Shown here piece after piece: positions 63,996 to 64,000 of a stretch of DNA of 64,000 nt (within the stretch, counting starts at the first letter, position 1; every line of letters begins with the position of its first letter). Source of the stretch: Bryoerythrophyllum caledonicum. Taxonomy: Eukaryota; Streptophyta; Bryopsida; Pottiales; Pottiaceae. A model generated the notes under the pieces. That model was not told the DNA's origin and ran no database searches. It was given only the letters and a program-made list of their open reading frames with translations. The translations under genes were made by a program, and so were the position numbers. Where the stretch lies: NCBI GenBank assembly GCA_963971425.1, contig OZ020521.1, positions 5,473,519-5,537,518 on the forward strand, read 5' to 3'.

Positions 63996-64000
63996 CACTA

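Overview
This is nuclear DNA of a green plant or streptophyte alga. It carries three intron-bearing host genes: a chloroplast-type Obg GTPase, a family I inorganic pyrophosphatase with a likely organellar leader, and a guanylate-binding-protein-like GTPase. They sit among densely nested transposable elements (Helitron, LINE, pogo-like, PIF/Harbinger-like, CACTA-like, TTAA-flanked MITEs). Host genes use GT-AG introns and the standard code. I could not fix the species; an early-diverging land plant or a charophyte would fit.

Layout. 1-1642: a near-perfect foldback with ~0.8 kb arms. 2640-23250: a decayed Helitron on the minus strand, split inside its helicase gene by a ~15.5 kb LINE (3496-18952) flanked by an 11-bp duplication, GTCAGCCACAA. 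The LINE carries ORF1 and an ORF2 with APE endonuclease, reverse transcriptase, RNase H and a C-terminal CCHC/restriction-like endonuclease module. Its 3' 1.4 kb is present twice, in diverged form. 23.7-27.6 kb: an island rich in CCGGA with a broken gag-like ORF. 28.1-29.7 kb: a duplicated segment split by a 608-bp PIF/Harbinger-like element. 29871-33240: Obg. 33980-35442: a pogo-like element holding a Harbinger-like insertion. 37408-39193 (minus) and 39865-45170 (plus): the pyrophosphatase and GBP-like genes, head to head over a ~0.7 kb shared promoter region.

47296-62347 is the main discovery candidate: a ~15 kb DNA transposon with inverted termini (AACATGCAATTAAGCAATT, 19/19, then 3 of the next 4 bases) and a perfect 4-bp target duplication, AGTG. 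It carries two divergent long coding units. The plus-strand one (58655-61840) looks like a transposase of the family with the motifs IIVDGMDQN, QADNCTRENKN and GHTHEDIDQRF. The minus-strand one (51834-47834) is a ~1,330-codon unit that I do not recognise. Each unit is interrupted by one in-frame TAG. Internal inverted repeats of ~600 bp, a minisatellite and an LTR-like island lie between them.

The three host genes show no functional link to each other beyond the shared PPase/GBP promoter region. The transposon layers give a relative order: Helitron, then LINE, then TTAA MITEs, which lie inside both.
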